Shown: positions 43,923-53,778, counted from the stretch's first letter. The stretch: DNA of 64,000 bases from Thalassobaculum sp965228445 (GCA_965228445.1 OZ245813.1:1-64000), one strand, 5' to 3'. Made by a program: numbers and translations. Notes: generated by a model not told the origin, from the letters alone.

Positions 43923-45041
43923 ATGCGCATCGGCGTGCCGAAGGAAATCAAGAACCACGAGTACCGGGTCGGCCTCGTGCCCTCCAGCGTCCGCGAACTC
44001 GTCGCCCACGGCCACGAGGTGGTCGTCGAGACCCATGCCGGCTACGGCATCGGCCTGGACGACGACCTGTACCAGGCGGCGGGTGCGACCATCCTGTCGA
44101 CGCCCGAGGAGGTGTTCGCGACCGCCGACATGATCGTGAAGGTCAAGGAGCCGCAGCCGGTGGAGATCGCCCGCCTGCGCCAGGGCCAGATCCTGTTCAC
44201 CTATCTCCACCTCGCGCCCGATCTGGAACAGACCAAGGGGCTGGTCGACAGCGGCTGCATCGCCATCGCCTACGAGACGGTGACCGACGCCCATGGCCGC
44301 CTGCCGCTGCTCGCCCCGATGAGCGAGGTGGCGGGCCGGATGTCGATCCAGGCCGGCGCCCATTGTCTGGAGAAGGCCCAGGGCGGCAACGGCATGCTGC
44401 TCGGCGGCGTGCCGGGCGTGGCGGCGGCGAATGTGGTGATCCTCGGCGGCGGCGTGGTCGGCACCAACGCCGCCCGCATGGCCATGGGGCTGGAGGCCAA
44501 GGTCACGATCTTCGACATGTCGTTGCATCGGCTCTACGAGCTCGACATGCAGTTCGGGGCGACCCTGAACACGATCTTCTCCACCCGCGACGCGGTCGAG
44601 GAATACGTCCTGCAGGCCGATCTTGTGATCGGCGCGGTGCTGGTGCCGGGAGCGGCGGCGCCGAAGCTGGTGACCCGCGAGATGGTGTCGCGGATGAAGC
44701 GCGGCTCGGTGCTGGTCGACGTGGCGATCGACCAGGGCGGCTGCTTCGAGACGTCGAAGCCGACGACCCATGCGGAGCCGACCTATATCGTCGACGACGT
44801 GGTGCATTACTGCGTCGCCAACATGCCGGGCGGCGTGGCGCGGACCTCCACCTTCGCACTGAACAACGCGACCCTGCCGTTCACCCTGGCCCTGGCCGAT
44901 AAGGGCTGGCGCCAGGCGCTGTACGACAACAAGCACCTGCGCGAAGGCCTGAACGTCCACGAGGGCCGGGTGACCTACAAGGCGGTCGCCGACGCCCACG
45001 GGCTGGCCTTCACCCCGTCGGAAGAGGCGCTGCGGCTGTAG
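43923..45041 (+). CDS. ald: Alanine dehydrogenase
   Basis: A 372-residue NAD enzyme interconverting L-alanine and pyruvate plus ammonia. Key features are MRIGVPKEIKNHEYRVGL with the substrate-contacting residues, KVKEPQ, FTYLHLAPD, and the nucleotide site VILGGGVVGTNAA. AGGAGG lies 5 bases before the ATG, and an upstream extension of the frame lacks homology. In the polyamine context it could recycle alanine produced by the pyruvate-dependent aminotransferase at 51910. Confidence 0.95.
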   Translation: MRIGVPKEIKNHEYRVGLVPSSVRELVAHGHEVVVETHAGYGIGLDDDLYQAAGATILSTPEEVFATADMIVKVKEPQPVEIARLRQGQILFTYLHLAPDLEQTKGLVDSGCIAIAYETVTDAHGRLPLLAPMSEVAGRMSIQAGAHCLEKAQGGNGMLLGGVPGVAAANVVILGGGVVGTNAARMAMGLEAKVTIFDMSLHRLYELDMQFGATLNTIFSTRDAVEEYVLQADLVIGAVLVPGAAAPKLVTREMVSRMKRGSVLVDVAIDQGGCFETSKPTTHAEPTYIVDDVVHYCVANMPGGVARTSTFALNNATLPFTLALADKGWRQALYDNKHLREGLNVHEGRVTYKAVADAHGLAFTPSEEALRL

Positions 45042-45048
45042 CATCAAA

Positions 45049-45077
45049 CGTCATCCTGAACTTGATTCAGGATGACG
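45049..45077. repeat. REP-like short inverted repeat
   Basis: A perfect 12-base inverted repeat, CGTCATCCTGAA with TTCAGGATGACG, surrounds the loop CTTGA. It belongs to the same family as the elements at 32570 and 38279 and lies between convergent ald and puuB, where it may act as a terminator. Confidence 0.8.
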
Positions 45078-45084
45078 GCCTGGA

Positions 45085-46344
45085 TCACATCCCCAGCAGG
45101 TCCCGCAGCTTTGCCCAGCCCATCCCGGCCATCAGAGTCGGGGTGCGCAGGGGGCCGCCGGGGAAGGGGAGGTGGCGGACCTTCTCGAACAGCGCCAGAC
45201 GGCTGTCGTCGCCGGTGATCGCCTCGGCGATGATCTTGCCGGCAAGCCCGGTCAGCACGACGCCCTGGCCGGAGAAGCCCTGGGCGTGGAAGACCCTGTC
45301 CGAGAGCCGGCCGATATCGGGAATGCGGTTGAGGGTGATGCCGATCAGCCCGCCCCAGGTGTGGTCGATCCGGACGGCCGACAGCTCCGGGAACACCCGG
45401 GCGATCTTGCGCCGCATGGTGCCGGCCAGGCCCGGTGGCGTGATCGCCGAATAGCTGGCACCGGACCCGAACAGCAGGCGGCGGTCGTGGGTCAGGCGGA
45501 AATAGTCCAGCGCCACGTTGCAGTCCGCGACCGCCACATCCTGCGGGAACAGCCGAGCCGCCAGATCCTCCGACAGCGGCTCGGTCACCGAGATGAACGA
45601 GGCCACCGGCATGATCTTCGCCCGCAGCCGGCGCTCCAATCGCCCGAGATAGGCATTGGCGCAGTAGACGACGTGTTTCGCGGTAACCGCGCCGCCGGCG
45701 GTGCGCACCACGGTTCCGTCCACGTCGCGTACCGGGCTGTGCTCGAACAGGGTGGCCCCGACGGCCTCCGCGCCCTCGGCGAGGCCGTAGAGATAGCGCA
45801 GCGGATGGATCTGGCCGCTCTCCGGATCGGTCAGCACGCCGACATACCGGTCGGTGCCGAGCCAGTCCCTGACGGCCGTCCCCTCGACGATCTGCGGCGT
45901 CGTATAGCCCCAGCGCGCCCAGTCGGCCTGGCCGTCGCGCAGTCCGGAGAGCTGATGCGTGGTCAGGGCGGCGTGCAGATAGCCCATGCGCAGATCGGCG
46001 TCCGGTGCGTGCCGGCGCACCCGGTCCTTCATGTCGTCGAAGGCTTCGCGCGACCAGTGCCAGAGCTTCTCGGCGCCGTCGCGGCCCACCACCCGGGTCA
46101 GGGTCGAGGTCGAGGCGCTCCAGCCGACCATTGCCTGGCCGCCGTTGCGCCCCGATGCGCCGAAACCGATCGTCTCCGCTTCCAGCAGCACGACCTCGAG
46201 CCCGCGCTCGGCGCAGTGCAGGGCGGTCGAAACGCCGGCAAGACCGCCGCCGATGATGCAGACGTCGCAGCTCCGGTCCCCGATCAGGCGCGGCCGTTCC
46301 GGTGCGGTGGCGGTCGCGTGATACCAGGTCAGGGTAGCCGTCAT
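45085..46344 (-). CDS. puuB: Gamma-glutamylputrescine oxidoreductase-like FAD enzyme
   Basis: A 419-residue DAO-family flavoenzyme. The FAD-binding start is CDVCIIGGGLAGVSTALHCAERG, followed by EAETIGFGASGRNGGQAM and the late GFSGQGVVLTGLAGKI. The neighbouring gamma-glutamylputrescine synthetase-like gene, 16 bases upstream, supports oxidation of glutamylputrescine to the aldehyde. PuuB-type enzymes are similar to other amine oxidases, so this is assignment by family plus context. Confidence 0.8.
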   Translation of the reverse strand: MTATLTWYHATATAPERPRLIGDRSCDVCIIGGGLAGVSTALHCAERGLEVVLLEAETIGFGASGRNGGQAMVGWSASTSTLTRVVGRDGAEKLWHWSREAFDDMKDRVRRHAPDADLRMGYLHAALTTHQLSGLRDGQADWARWGYTTPQIVEGTAVRDWLGTDRYVGVLTDPESGQIHPLRYLYGLAEGAEAVGATLFEHSPVRDVDGTVVRTAGGAVTAKHVVYCANAYLGRLERRLRAKIMPVASFISVTEPLSEDLAARLFPQDVAVADCNVALDYFRLTHDRRLLFGSGASYSAITPPGLAGTMRRKIARVFPELSAVRIDHTWGGLIGITLNRIPDIGRLSDRVFHAQGFSGQGVVLTGLAGKIIAEAITGDDSRLALFEKVRHLPFPGGPLRTPTLMAGMGWAKLRDLLGM

Positions 46345-46360
46345 CGCACCACCATCCGCC

Positions 46361-47752
46361 TCACACGGTCTTCAGGTACCAGGCCCATTCCAGCGGCGTG
46401 ACCTCGGATTCGAAGTCGCGCCGCTCGCTTTCTTTCACTGCGTGGAACACGTGCTGGAAGCCCTCGCCGAGCCAGTCGGCGATGAACGTGCTCTCGTGGA
46501 ACAGCTCCAGGGATTCCGCCCAGGTCTTGGGCACCGACGGCTCCTGGGACTCGTAGGCGTTGCCGTCGACCGGCGGCGGAGCATCGGCTTCGGTCTCGAT
46601 GCCGTGCAGGATCGCCGCCAGGATCGCCGCCCCGGCGAGATAGGGATTGGCGTCGGCGCCGGCGACCCGGTGCTCGATCCGCACCGCGTCAGGCGAGGAG
46701 GCCGGCACGCGGAAGGCGCAGGTCCGGTTGTTGTAGCCCCAGCAGGCCGACAGCGGCACATAGGCGTTCGGCCGGATCCGGCGGTAGGCGTTCGCCGTTG
46801 GCGCGAACAGGGCCATGCTGTCGTTCATGGTCTTGCACAGCCCGCCGACCGCGTGGCGCAGCAGGGGCGAGCCATGTTCCGGGTCGGTCTCGCTGGCAAA
46901 GATGTTGTTGCCGTCCTTGTCCAGCACACTGACATGCATGTGCAGGCCGTTGCCGGTCTCGTCGCCGAACGGCTTGGCCATGAAGGTCGCGTTCATGCCG
47001 TGGGCCCGGGCGACGCCCTTGACCACGCGTTTCAGCATGATGGCGTGGTCGGCGGCCTGCACCGGGTCGTCCACATGGGTCAGGTTGATCTCGAACTGGC
47101 CCGGCGCGTACTCGGCCGAGGCCGCCATGGCCGGGATGCCCTGGAGCTGGCAGGCGTTCGCCACGTCGTCCAGCACCGCCTCGAAATCGTCGAGCTCGTC
47201 CAGGCCGTAGACCTGGGTGGTCGACTGGCGCGACCCGGTCACCGGGCTGATCGCCGGGCTCGGCGGCAGGTGCGCCTCGCGGGTCTTGTCGATCAGGTAG
47301 AATTCCAGCTCCAGCGCCACCACCGGCTTCCAGCCGCGATCGGCATAACGCTGGGCCACCCGCTGCAGCACCACGCGCGGATCGGCGTAGAACGGCGTGC
47401 CGTCCGGCTCGGCCATGGTGAGCATCACCTGGGCGGAGGGACGGGCGGTCCAGGGCACCTGCACCAGGGAATTGGCCACCGGCCAGCACGGATAGTCGGC
47501 GTCGCCCAGTTCCCAGACCAGGCCGCTGGAATCGACGCTGTCGCCGGTCACGTCGGTGCCGAAGACGGAGGCGGGGAAGGCGGCGCCGTTCTTGAAGGTG
47601 CCTTCAAGCTGGTCGCGGCCGATGCGTTTGCCGCGGACGACGCCGGACAGGTCGGGCAGGAGCACGTCGACCGTCGCCACGTCGGGATGGGCGGCGAGAA
47701 ACTCGGTCGCGATCTTGGGAGAGGGCACGGAGGTCGGTCTGGAAGAGGACAT
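46361..47752 (-). CDS. puuA: Gamma-glutamylputrescine synthetase-like protein (glutamine synthetase family)
   Basis: A 463-residue member of the glutamine synthetase family. Visible motifs are the metal-binding ALELEFYLID and EYAPGQFEINLTH, NGLHMHVSVLD with metal histidine, and RVAGADANPYLAGAAILA. Glutamate-putrescine ligation begins the Puu pathway. The start is uncertain: 47752 fits the family N-terminus, but an in-frame ATG at 47785 is possible. It forms an operon with puuB and diverges from the metallohydrolase at 47881. Confidence 0.82.
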   Translation of the reverse strand: MSSSRPTSVPSPKIATEFLAAHPDVATVDVLLPDLSGVVRGKRIGRDQLEGTFKNGAAFPASVFGTDVTGDSVDSSGLVWELGDADYPCWPVANSLVQVPWTARPSAQVMLTMAEPDGTPFYADPRVVLQRVAQRYADRGWKPVVALELEFYLIDKTREAHLPPSPAISPVTGSRQSTTQVYGLDELDDFEAVLDDVANACQLQGIPAMAASAEYAPGQFEINLTHVDDPVQAADHAIMLKRVVKGVARAHGMNATFMAKPFGDETGNGLHMHVSVLDKDGNNIFASETDPEHGSPLLRHAVGGLCKTMNDSMALFAPTANAYRRIRPNAYVPLSACWGYNNRTCAFRVPASSPDAVRIEHRVAGADANPYLAGAAILAAILHGIETEADAPPPVDGNAYESQEPSVPKTWAESLELFHESTFIADWLGEGFQHVFHAVKESERRDFESEVTPLEWAWYLKTV

Positions 47753-47880
47753 GATTTTGGGACACTCGAAAGGTTTACCGCTCATACCATGGCGCGAAGG
47801 TCCTGTGGAATGCGATCTTGCGCCGCCCGGTCCCACCGGCCGACACTGCCGGCAACCAACGGATGCGGGAGGACCCTCCA

Positions 47881-48756
47881 ATGACGCTCAGCTTCGCCGT
47901 CGGCGACCTCCGGGTCGACCGGATCCTCGAACAGGAGGTTCCCGGCTTCGACCCGTTCACCTTCCTGCCGACCCTGACGCCGGAGATCCTCGACGCCAAC
48001 CGCTCGTGGCTGGAGCCGTTGAGCCTCGACCCGGCCACCGGGCTTTTCATCTTCCCGATGCAGTCCTACGTGATCCGCACCGGCCGGCACACGGTCCTGG
48101 TCGACACCTGCGTCGGCAACCACAAGGACCGGCCGACCCGGCCGCACTGGCACCAGAAGACCGACACGGCCTATGTCGACGCGCTGGCGACGGCGGGGCT
48201 GGGTGTGGAGGACATCGACTACGTGATGTGCACGCACCTGCATCCGGACCATGTGGGCTGGAACACCCGGCTTCTCGACGGCCGCTGGGTCCCGACCTTC
48301 CCGAATGCGAAATATCTGTTTTCGGCCAAGGAGCTGGCGCATTGGACGGCGCGCAATGCCGAGACGCCGCTGCCGCATATCGTCGACAGCGTGCTGCCGG
48401 TGGTCGAAGCCGGGCGGGTGGTCGAGGTGACCAGCGATCATGCGTTCGACGACTGCCTGCATCTGGAGCCGACGCCGGGCCATTCGCCGGACCATTTCGC
48501 GGTTCACCTGACGTCGAACGGCGCCGAGGCCCTGATGATCGGCGACATGATCCACTCGCCGCTGCAGTGCCGGCATCCGGATCTGGTGGCGGCTCCGGAC
48601 TTCGACCGCGACATGGCCCAGGCCACGCGCGTCGCGACGATGGACAAGTACTGCGAGACCGACACGCTGATCTGCAGCGCGCATTTCCGCTCGCCCTCCA
48701 TCGGCCATTTCGTGCGCCACGGCGACGCCTTCGACTTCAGGTTCCGGGACGCCTGA
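47881..48756 (+). CDS. Metallo-beta-lactamase-fold hydrolase
   Basis: A 291-residue enzyme. The zinc site is THLHPDHVG, with His119, His121, Asp123 and His124, plus later HSPDHF and SAHFRSPS histidines. This resembles quorum-lactonase-like or other MBL hydrolases, but the family is broad. GGAGG lies 7 bases before the ATG. It diverges from puuA with a 128-base gap. Its role in polyamine breakdown is only suggested by position. Confidence 0.85.
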   Translation: MTLSFAVGDLRVDRILEQEVPGFDPFTFLPTLTPEILDANRSWLEPLSLDPATGLFIFPMQSYVIRTGRHTVLVDTCVGNHKDRPTRPHWHQKTDTAYVDALATAGLGVEDIDYVMCTHLHPDHVGWNTRLLDGRWVPTFPNAKYLFSAKELAHWTARNAETPLPHIVDSVLPVVEAGRVVEVTSDHAFDDCLHLEPTPGHSPDHFAVHLTSNGAEALMIGDMIHSPLQCRHPDLVAAPDFDRDMAQATRVATMDKYCETDTLICSAHFRSPSIGHFVRHGDAFDFRFRDA

Positions 48757-48927
48757 AAACCCGCTTTGCCGTCGGTGCTTTGTGAGGAAACTCGCATTCG
48801 GGGCGTGGGGAGAGGGCTACCATCATGGCGTTAGCGGAGTGCTGGGGAGAGCGCGCCATGAGAGATTTCGGGCGAACGGGGCGGTCCGACGGGCCGAACT
48901 GTCCGTGTGCGGCCGCAGGGACCCGGC

Positions 48928-50082
48928 ATGACTGCCGCGGCGGCTGACGAGAGCGTGGCGGGCCGCCGCCGGCACCTGATCGGGGCCAGTCTGATCTCCG
49001 CGGCCGGATCGCTGCCGACCCACCTCCTTCCGGTGACGATCACCGCCGTCGTGGCCGGCACCTCGGCCTCGCCCGAGACGGCCGGCCTGATCGCCTCGGC
49101 CATGCTGATCGGCCAGCTCACCTCGTCCATCGGGCTGCCATTGCTCAAGGTCACCGCGATCTCGCGCTTGTGGGCGGGAGCGGTGTCCGTCGCGCTGCTG
49201 GCCGGGCTCGTCCTGTCCGGCGCCGACGGTCTCGCCACGCTGCTCGGCGGCTGGTTCGCGGTCGGTCTGTGCTGCGGCATCCTGCTGTTTCTCGGCACCG
49301 TCTCGGCCGCGCATTTCGACCGGCCGTCGCTCGCCTTCACGCTCCGGCTCGGCGTCGTCCTTGTGCTGGCGGGCGCTGCCACCGGCCTGATCCAGATCAG
49401 CGGGGCGGCGGGATCCTACGACACCTACCTGCTGTGGTTCGGCGTCTCCATCGCCGCCGTGCTGGCGGTGGGCAACCTGCTCTACGCCCCGATCCCCGCG
49501 GCGGAACCGGACGGGGACGGCGCCGGGGGCGGCCGGTTCACCATGGCGATGGGCGCCGGTCTGGTCGCCGCCTACATCCTGTTCGTCGGCCAGACCGGGC
49601 TGGTCGCCTATGTGCTGTTCTCCGCCGTCGAGCGCGGCATGGACCTCGCCTCGGCCGCCTGGGCGTTCGCCGCCGGCAAGGTCGGGTCGGGCATCTGGCT
49701 GGTCACCGCGTCGCGGCTCTCCAGGCCGGGGTCTTCGGTGTTCCGCATGACGGTGCTCGGCGTGCTGGTCGCCGCCGGCGGGTACGGCATGTCCAAGGCC
49801 GGCGAGATCCAGTTCCTGTTCGGCTTCCTGATCGTCTTCCAGATCGCCTTCAACTCCCTGTCGGCCCAGATGCAGGGCAGCATCGCCGCCATCGGGCCGA
49901 AGATCACCGGCCGTTGGATCGCCGGCACGCTGCTGCTGGGGGCGGCGTCGGGACCGCCGCTGCACGGCTGGGCGATCGGCGCCGGCCTTGAGCCCGAGTT
50001 CGTCGTTTTCGCCGTGGCGACGGCGCTCCTGCCGGTGGCGTGGCGGGTGCTGTGCCGGATCGATCGGCCGCAGACCGGCTGA
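48928..50082 (+). CDS. MFS-like membrane transporter
   Basis: A 384-residue protein with about twelve hydrophobic helices in two halves separated by a glycine-rich loop (DGDGAGGGRF) near residue 200. This is the layout of the major facilitator superfamily. No substrate signature was recognised. AGGGA lies 7 bases before the ATG at 48928; the GTG at 48907 is less likely. It lies just ahead of the second glutamylpolyamine synthetase-like gene and may move a related compound. Confidence 0.75.
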   Translation: MTAAAADESVAGRRRHLIGASLISAAGSLPTHLLPVTITAVVAGTSASPETAGLIASAMLIGQLTSSIGLPLLKVTAISRLWAGAVSVALLAGLVLSGADGLATLLGGWFAVGLCCGILLFLGTVSAAHFDRPSLAFTLRLGVVLVLAGAATGLIQISGAAGSYDTYLLWFGVSIAAVLAVGNLLYAPIPAAEPDGDGAGGGRFTMAMGAGLVAAYILFVGQTGLVAYVLFSAVERGMDLASAAWAFAAGKVGSGIWLVTASRLSRPGSSVFRMTVLGVLVAAGGYGMSKAGEIQFLFGFLIVFQIAFNSLSAQMQGSIAAIGPKITGRWIAGTLLLGAASGPPLHGWAIGAGLEPEFVVFAVATALLPVAWRVLCRIDRPQTG

Positions 50083-50149
50083 CGGGCCGAGATTGCCGCC
50101 GGTTGGACGTTGTTGTATTCACTGCAGGGTCCAATCCGCGAGGCACCCC

Positions 50150-51493
50150 ATGACCATCGATCTCGAAGCCTGGATCCGCGAACGCCGGATCACAGAGGTG
50201 GAGTGTCTGGTCTCCGACCTGTCGGGCATCGCCCGCGGCAAGATCCTGCCGGCCCAGAAGTTCCTGCGCGCGACCCGCGATCAGGGGCTGCGTCTGCCGG
50301 AATCGATCTTCGGCCAGACGGTGACCGGCGAGTATATCGACGAGATCGATCTCGACCCGCGGGCCAGCGACGTGTTCCTGCGGCCGATCGCCGAGACCAT
50401 CCGCATGGTGCCCTGGTACGCCGAGCCGACCGCCCAGGTGATCCACGACGCCTACTACTTCGACGGCACCCCGGTGGACATCGCCGCCCGGGCCGTGCTG
50501 CGCCGGGTGCTGGACCTCTATGCGGAAAAGGGCTGGACGCCGATCGTGGCGCCCGAGCTGGAGTTCTTCCTGGTCAAGGTGAACGAGGATCCCGACTATC
50601 CGCTGGAGCCGCCGGTCGGCCGCTCGGGGCGTCCGGAGACCGCGCGCCAGGCCTATGGCATCGACGCGGTGAACGAGTTCGACCCGCTGTTCGAGGACAT
50701 CTACGACTACTGCGAGGCGCAGGAGATCGACGTCGACACGCTGATCCACGAGAGCGGGGCGGCGCAGATGGAGATCAACTTCAACCACGGCGAGGCGATG
50801 GCCCTCGCCGACCAGACCTTCCTGTTCAAGCGCACCGTCCGCCAGGCCGCCCTGGACCACAAGATCTACGCCACCTTCATGGCCAAGCCGATGCAGTACG
50901 AGCCGGGCAGCTCGATGCATATGCACATCTCGGTGGTGGACAGCGAGACCGGGCAGAACCTGTTCGCCGAGAAGGACGGGTCGAATTCCGACTTCTTCAT
51001 GAACTTCATCGGCGGGCTGCAGAAATACGTGCCGCCGTCGATGGCGCTGTTCGCGCCCTATGTGAACTCCTACCGCCGTCTGGTGCCGGATTCCGACGCG
51101 CCGGTGAATGTCCATTGGGGCGTCGATAACCGCACCACGGGGTTCCGCGTTCCCGAGTCGCGGCCGGAGAGCCGGCGGGTTGAGAACCGGGTGCCCGGCG
51201 CCGACGCCAATCCCTATCTGGCCTTCGCGGCGTCGCTCGCCTGCGGCTATCTCGGTCTGGTGGAGGAGCTGGAGCCGTCGAAGCCGGTGGACGGCAGCGC
51301 CTACAACCTAGCGGCCAACCTGCCGCGGCACCTGGAGGACGCGCTGCTGCGGCTGAACCGCTCCAAGCCGCTGCGCGACATCCTCGGCCAGCGGTTCATC
51401 AACGTGCTGACCCAGGTCAAGGAGCAGGAATCAAAGGCCTATCTCCAGGTCATCAGCGCCTGGGAGCGGCAGTACCTGCTGCTGAACGTGTAG
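50150..51493 (+). CDS. Second glutamine synthetase-family ligase (PuuA/glutamylpolyamine type)
   Basis: A 447-residue protein with the family motifs APELEFFLVK, HESGAAQMEINFNHG, SSMHMHISV and RVPGADANPYLAFAASLA. It is a distant paralog of the product of 46361-47752 and shares the start pattern LVSDLSGIARGK. Such proteins attach glutamate to putrescine, other polyamines or ethanolamine; sequence alone does not separate these. Two differing copies in the same region suggest two amine substrates. Confidence 0.8.
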   Translation: MTIDLEAWIRERRITEVECLVSDLSGIARGKILPAQKFLRATRDQGLRLPESIFGQTVTGEYIDEIDLDPRASDVFLRPIAETIRMVPWYAEPTAQVIHDAYYFDGTPVDIAARAVLRRVLDLYAEKGWTPIVAPELEFFLVKVNEDPDYPLEPPVGRSGRPETARQAYGIDAVNEFDPLFEDIYDYCEAQEIDVDTLIHESGAAQMEINFNHGEAMALADQTFLFKRTVRQAALDHKIYATFMAKPMQYEPGSSMHMHISVVDSETGQNLFAEKDGSNSDFFMNFIGGLQKYVPPSMALFAPYVNSYRRLVPDSDAPVNVHWGVDNRTTGFRVPESRPESRRVENRVPGADANPYLAFAASLACGYLGLVEELEPSKPVDGSAYNLAANLPRHLEDALLRLNRSKPLRDILGQRFINVLTQVKEQESKAYLQVISAWERQYLLLNV

Positions 51494-51506
51494 CGGCCAA
51501 AGAAAA

Positions 51507-51541
51507 AGGGCACGACCGGCCCGTTCTAGGCCGGTCGTGCC
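51507..51541. terminator. Bidirectional terminator
   Basis: A perfect 14-base stem (51507-51520 with 51528-51541) with a 7-base loop lies 14 bases after the ligase stop. The minus strand continues with TTTTTC, so it also ends the small convergent gene. Confidence 0.8.
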
Positions 51542-51558
51542 CCTGTCTTACTTCCGGA

Positions 51559-51753
51559 TCAGGCGGCGTCGCGGGTCTGCTCTGCCTCGATCTCCGCGAC
51601 CATGCGGGCGGTCTCCGCCGCAATCTCGCGGACCATGGCAAGCGCCTCGCCGTACATCTGAGTCAGGCCGGAATCCAGAGCCGCGGCCCGCAGGGTCTCG
51701 ATCGCCCGTGCGTTGGTCGTGTCCATCTGCTCCTGCCCATCCTCATACGTCAT
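51559..51753 (-). CDS. Small helical protein of unknown function
   Basis: A 64-residue acidic protein that is almost entirely helical, with an A/E/R-rich heptad-like C-terminal half (MVREIAAETARMVAEIEAEQ) suggesting a coiled coil. I chose MTYEDGQEQ as the start because AGGGG lies 8 bases upstream; the frame continues to 51774. Family unknown. It converges on the ligase gene and shares its terminator. Confidence 0.6.
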   Translation of the reverse strand: MTYEDGQEQMDTTNARAIETLRAAALDSGLTQMYGEALAMVREIAAETARMVAEIEAEQTRDAA

Positions 51754-51909
51754 CGCTGATCCCCTGCACCCCACGTCATGCCCTCACGACACAATGGCGG
51801 GGGAACATGAACAAACCGTTAAGCGCCTCATTTTCTTTTCAGAATGCTGCCGCTTTTTCGCCGCGCACGGTATAATCTCCGGATCGTTCTCCATCCCGGA
51901 CCGCACAAG

Positions 51910-53280
51910 ATGACCTCCGCCGCCCCGACCGTCGACACCGACCACATCCGCAGCCTCGATGCCGCCCACCACTGGCATCCCTTCACCGACACCAAGGCGC
52001 TGAATGCCGAGGGCACGCGGGTGATCGTCAAGGCCGAGGGCAGCCGGCTGTGGGATTCCAAGGGCAACGAGATCCTGGACGGCATGGCCGGCCTGTGGTG
52101 CGTCAATGTCGGCTACGGGCGCCGGGAACTGGCCGACGCTGCGTCGCGGCAGATGATGGAGCTGCCGTACTACAACACCTTCTTCAAGACCACGAACGTG
52201 CCGGCGACCGAACTCGCAGCCAAGCTGGCAGAACTGACGCCCGAGGGGCTGAACTATGCGTTCTTCGCCAATTCCGGCTCCGAGGCGAACGATACGATCG
52301 TGCGCATGGTGCGCCACTTCTGGCAGCTGCGCGGCAAGCCGAACAAGAAGACCCTGATCAGTCGGGAGTTCGCCTATCACGGCTCGACCATGATTGCGAC
52401 CAGCCTCGGCGGCATGACCGCGATGCACAAGCAGGTCGACATGCCGCTGCCCGGCTTCTCCCACATCCGCCCGCCCTATTTCGTGCGCGACGGCGGCAAC
52501 ATGACCGAAGAGGAATTCGGCGTCGCCGCGGCCCAGGCGCTGGAGGACCGGATCCAGGAACTGGGCGCCGACACCATCGCCGCCTTCATCGCCGAGCCGA
52601 TCCAGGGAGCCGGCGGCGTCATCATCCCGCCGGCGAGCTACTTCCCGGAGATCCAGCGGATCTGCCGCAACCACGACATCCTGTTCATCGTCGACGAGGT
52701 CATCACCGGCTTCGGGCGGACCGGCAACTGGTTCGCCAGCCAGACCTTCGATCTGCAGCCCGACATGATGACCCTGGCCAAGGGCCTGTCCTCCGGCTAC
52801 GCGCCGATCTCGGCCGTCATGGTCGGCGATCGGGTCGCCCAGACCCTGATCGAGGAGGGCGGCGAGTTCTATCACGGCTTCACCTATTCGGGTCATCCGG
52901 TGGCCTGCGCGGTGGCGCTCGAGAACCTGCGCATCATCGAGGCCGAGGGGCTGGTGGAACGGGCCCGCAGCGATACCGGCCCTTACCTCCAGGACGGTCT
53001 GCGGTCGCTGGCCGATCACCCGCTGGTCGGCGAGGTACGCGGCGTCGGCATGATCGGGGCGTTGGAACTGGTGAAGGACAAGGATGGACCGGTCTTCTTC
53101 GATCCGATCGGCCGGGTCGGCACCATCTGCCGCGACCACTGTTTCGCCAACAATCTGGTCATGCGGGCCGTGCGCGACGCCATGGTCTGCTCGCCGCCGC
53201 TGGTGATCACGCGGCAGGAGATCGATCGGCTCGTCGAGACGCTGAAACTCTGTCTGGACAAGACCCTCGCCGATCTCTGA
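51910..53280 (+). CDS. Class III aminotransferase, putrescine/beta-alanine-pyruvate type
   Basis: A 456-residue PLP enzyme. It has the substrate loop HWHPFTDTKALNAEG, the cofactor region ANSGSEANDT, the HGST segment, the aspartate in FIVDEVITGFGRTG, and the lysine that binds PLP in LAKGLSSGYAPISAV. This matches the putrescine-pyruvate aminotransferase (SpuC) group, which forms 4-aminobutanal and alanine. The nearby ald would recycle alanine. Alternative substrates such as taurine or beta-alanine are possible. Confidence 0.85.
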   Translation: MTSAAPTVDTDHIRSLDAAHHWHPFTDTKALNAEGTRVIVKAEGSRLWDSKGNEILDGMAGLWCVNVGYGRRELADAASRQMMELPYYNTFFKTTNVPATELAAKLAELTPEGLNYAFFANSGSEANDTIVRMVRHFWQLRGKPNKKTLISREFAYHGSTMIATSLGGMTAMHKQVDMPLPGFSHIRPPYFVRDGGNMTEEEFGVAAAQALEDRIQELGADTIAAFIAEPIQGAGGVIIPPASYFPEIQRICRNHDILFIVDEVITGFGRTGNWFASQTFDLQPDMMTLAKGLSSGYAPISAVMVGDRVAQTLIEEGGEFYHGFTYSGHPVACAVALENLRIIEAEGLVERARSDTGPYLQDGLRSLADHPLVGEVRGVGMIGALELVKDKDGPVFFDPIGRVGTICRDHCFANNLVMRAVRDAMVCSPPLVITRQEIDRLVETLKLCLDKTLADL

Positions 53281-53376
53281 GGGCCCTTCCTCCCGCACCC
53301 GTGCCGCAATTAAATCAGACTTGATTAAAACTTTCTTAACCATCATTCTTGCGATGGGAGAGGGAGGACGTCAGTC

Positions 53377-53778
53377 ATGATTCAATCGACATTTGCATCG
53401 TATACGCCTGTCGGTACACCGGTATCGCAGCGGGCCGAAGGCATTCCCGTGGGTGCACGCGGATCCATCGCCCTGGGCAGCGGCCTGCGGTCCGGCATGG
53501 TGCTGGTGGATGTCGCCGGCCAGGCGACGGCGGAGCTTCATGAGGTCCGCAAGGCCCTCGCCGAGGCGGATCGGGAAGCGGTCCGGAACGAGGCGAGGCG
53601 CCAGTTCGCCGAGGAGGTCCGGGCCCGCACCGATCCCGATCCGGAGGACGCCGCGGACGTGGGGACGGACGGGGCACAGGGGCAGGGCGAGGCCCTCCAG
53701 GCCGGTGTCGCGGCGCAGCTCGCGGCGGCCGGCGGCGAGACCGCGGGGCGGGGATCGTTCGTCAATCTGGCGGTGTGA
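53377..53778 (+). CDS. Hypothetical 133-residue protein
   Basis: A soluble protein of low complexity in its second half, with acidic and Ala/Gly-rich tracts (DPDPEDAADVGTDGA). It lacks a signal peptide or recognised domain. GGGAGG lies about 10 bases before the ATG, and the reading frame is not a shadow of a known gene. It stands alone between the aminotransferase and the convergent two-component genes. Confidence 0.6.
   Translation: MIQSTFASYTPVGTPVSQRAEGIPVGARGSIALGSGLRSGMVLVDVAGQATAELHEVRKALAEADREAVRNEARRQFAEEVRARTDPDPEDAADVGTDGAQGQGEALQAGVAAQLAAAGGETAGRGSFVNLAV

Noticed and set aside
51801..51820. GGAAC and CGTT near each other
   Set aside because: The spacing is 10 bases, far from the 16-17 needed for an EcfG promoter.
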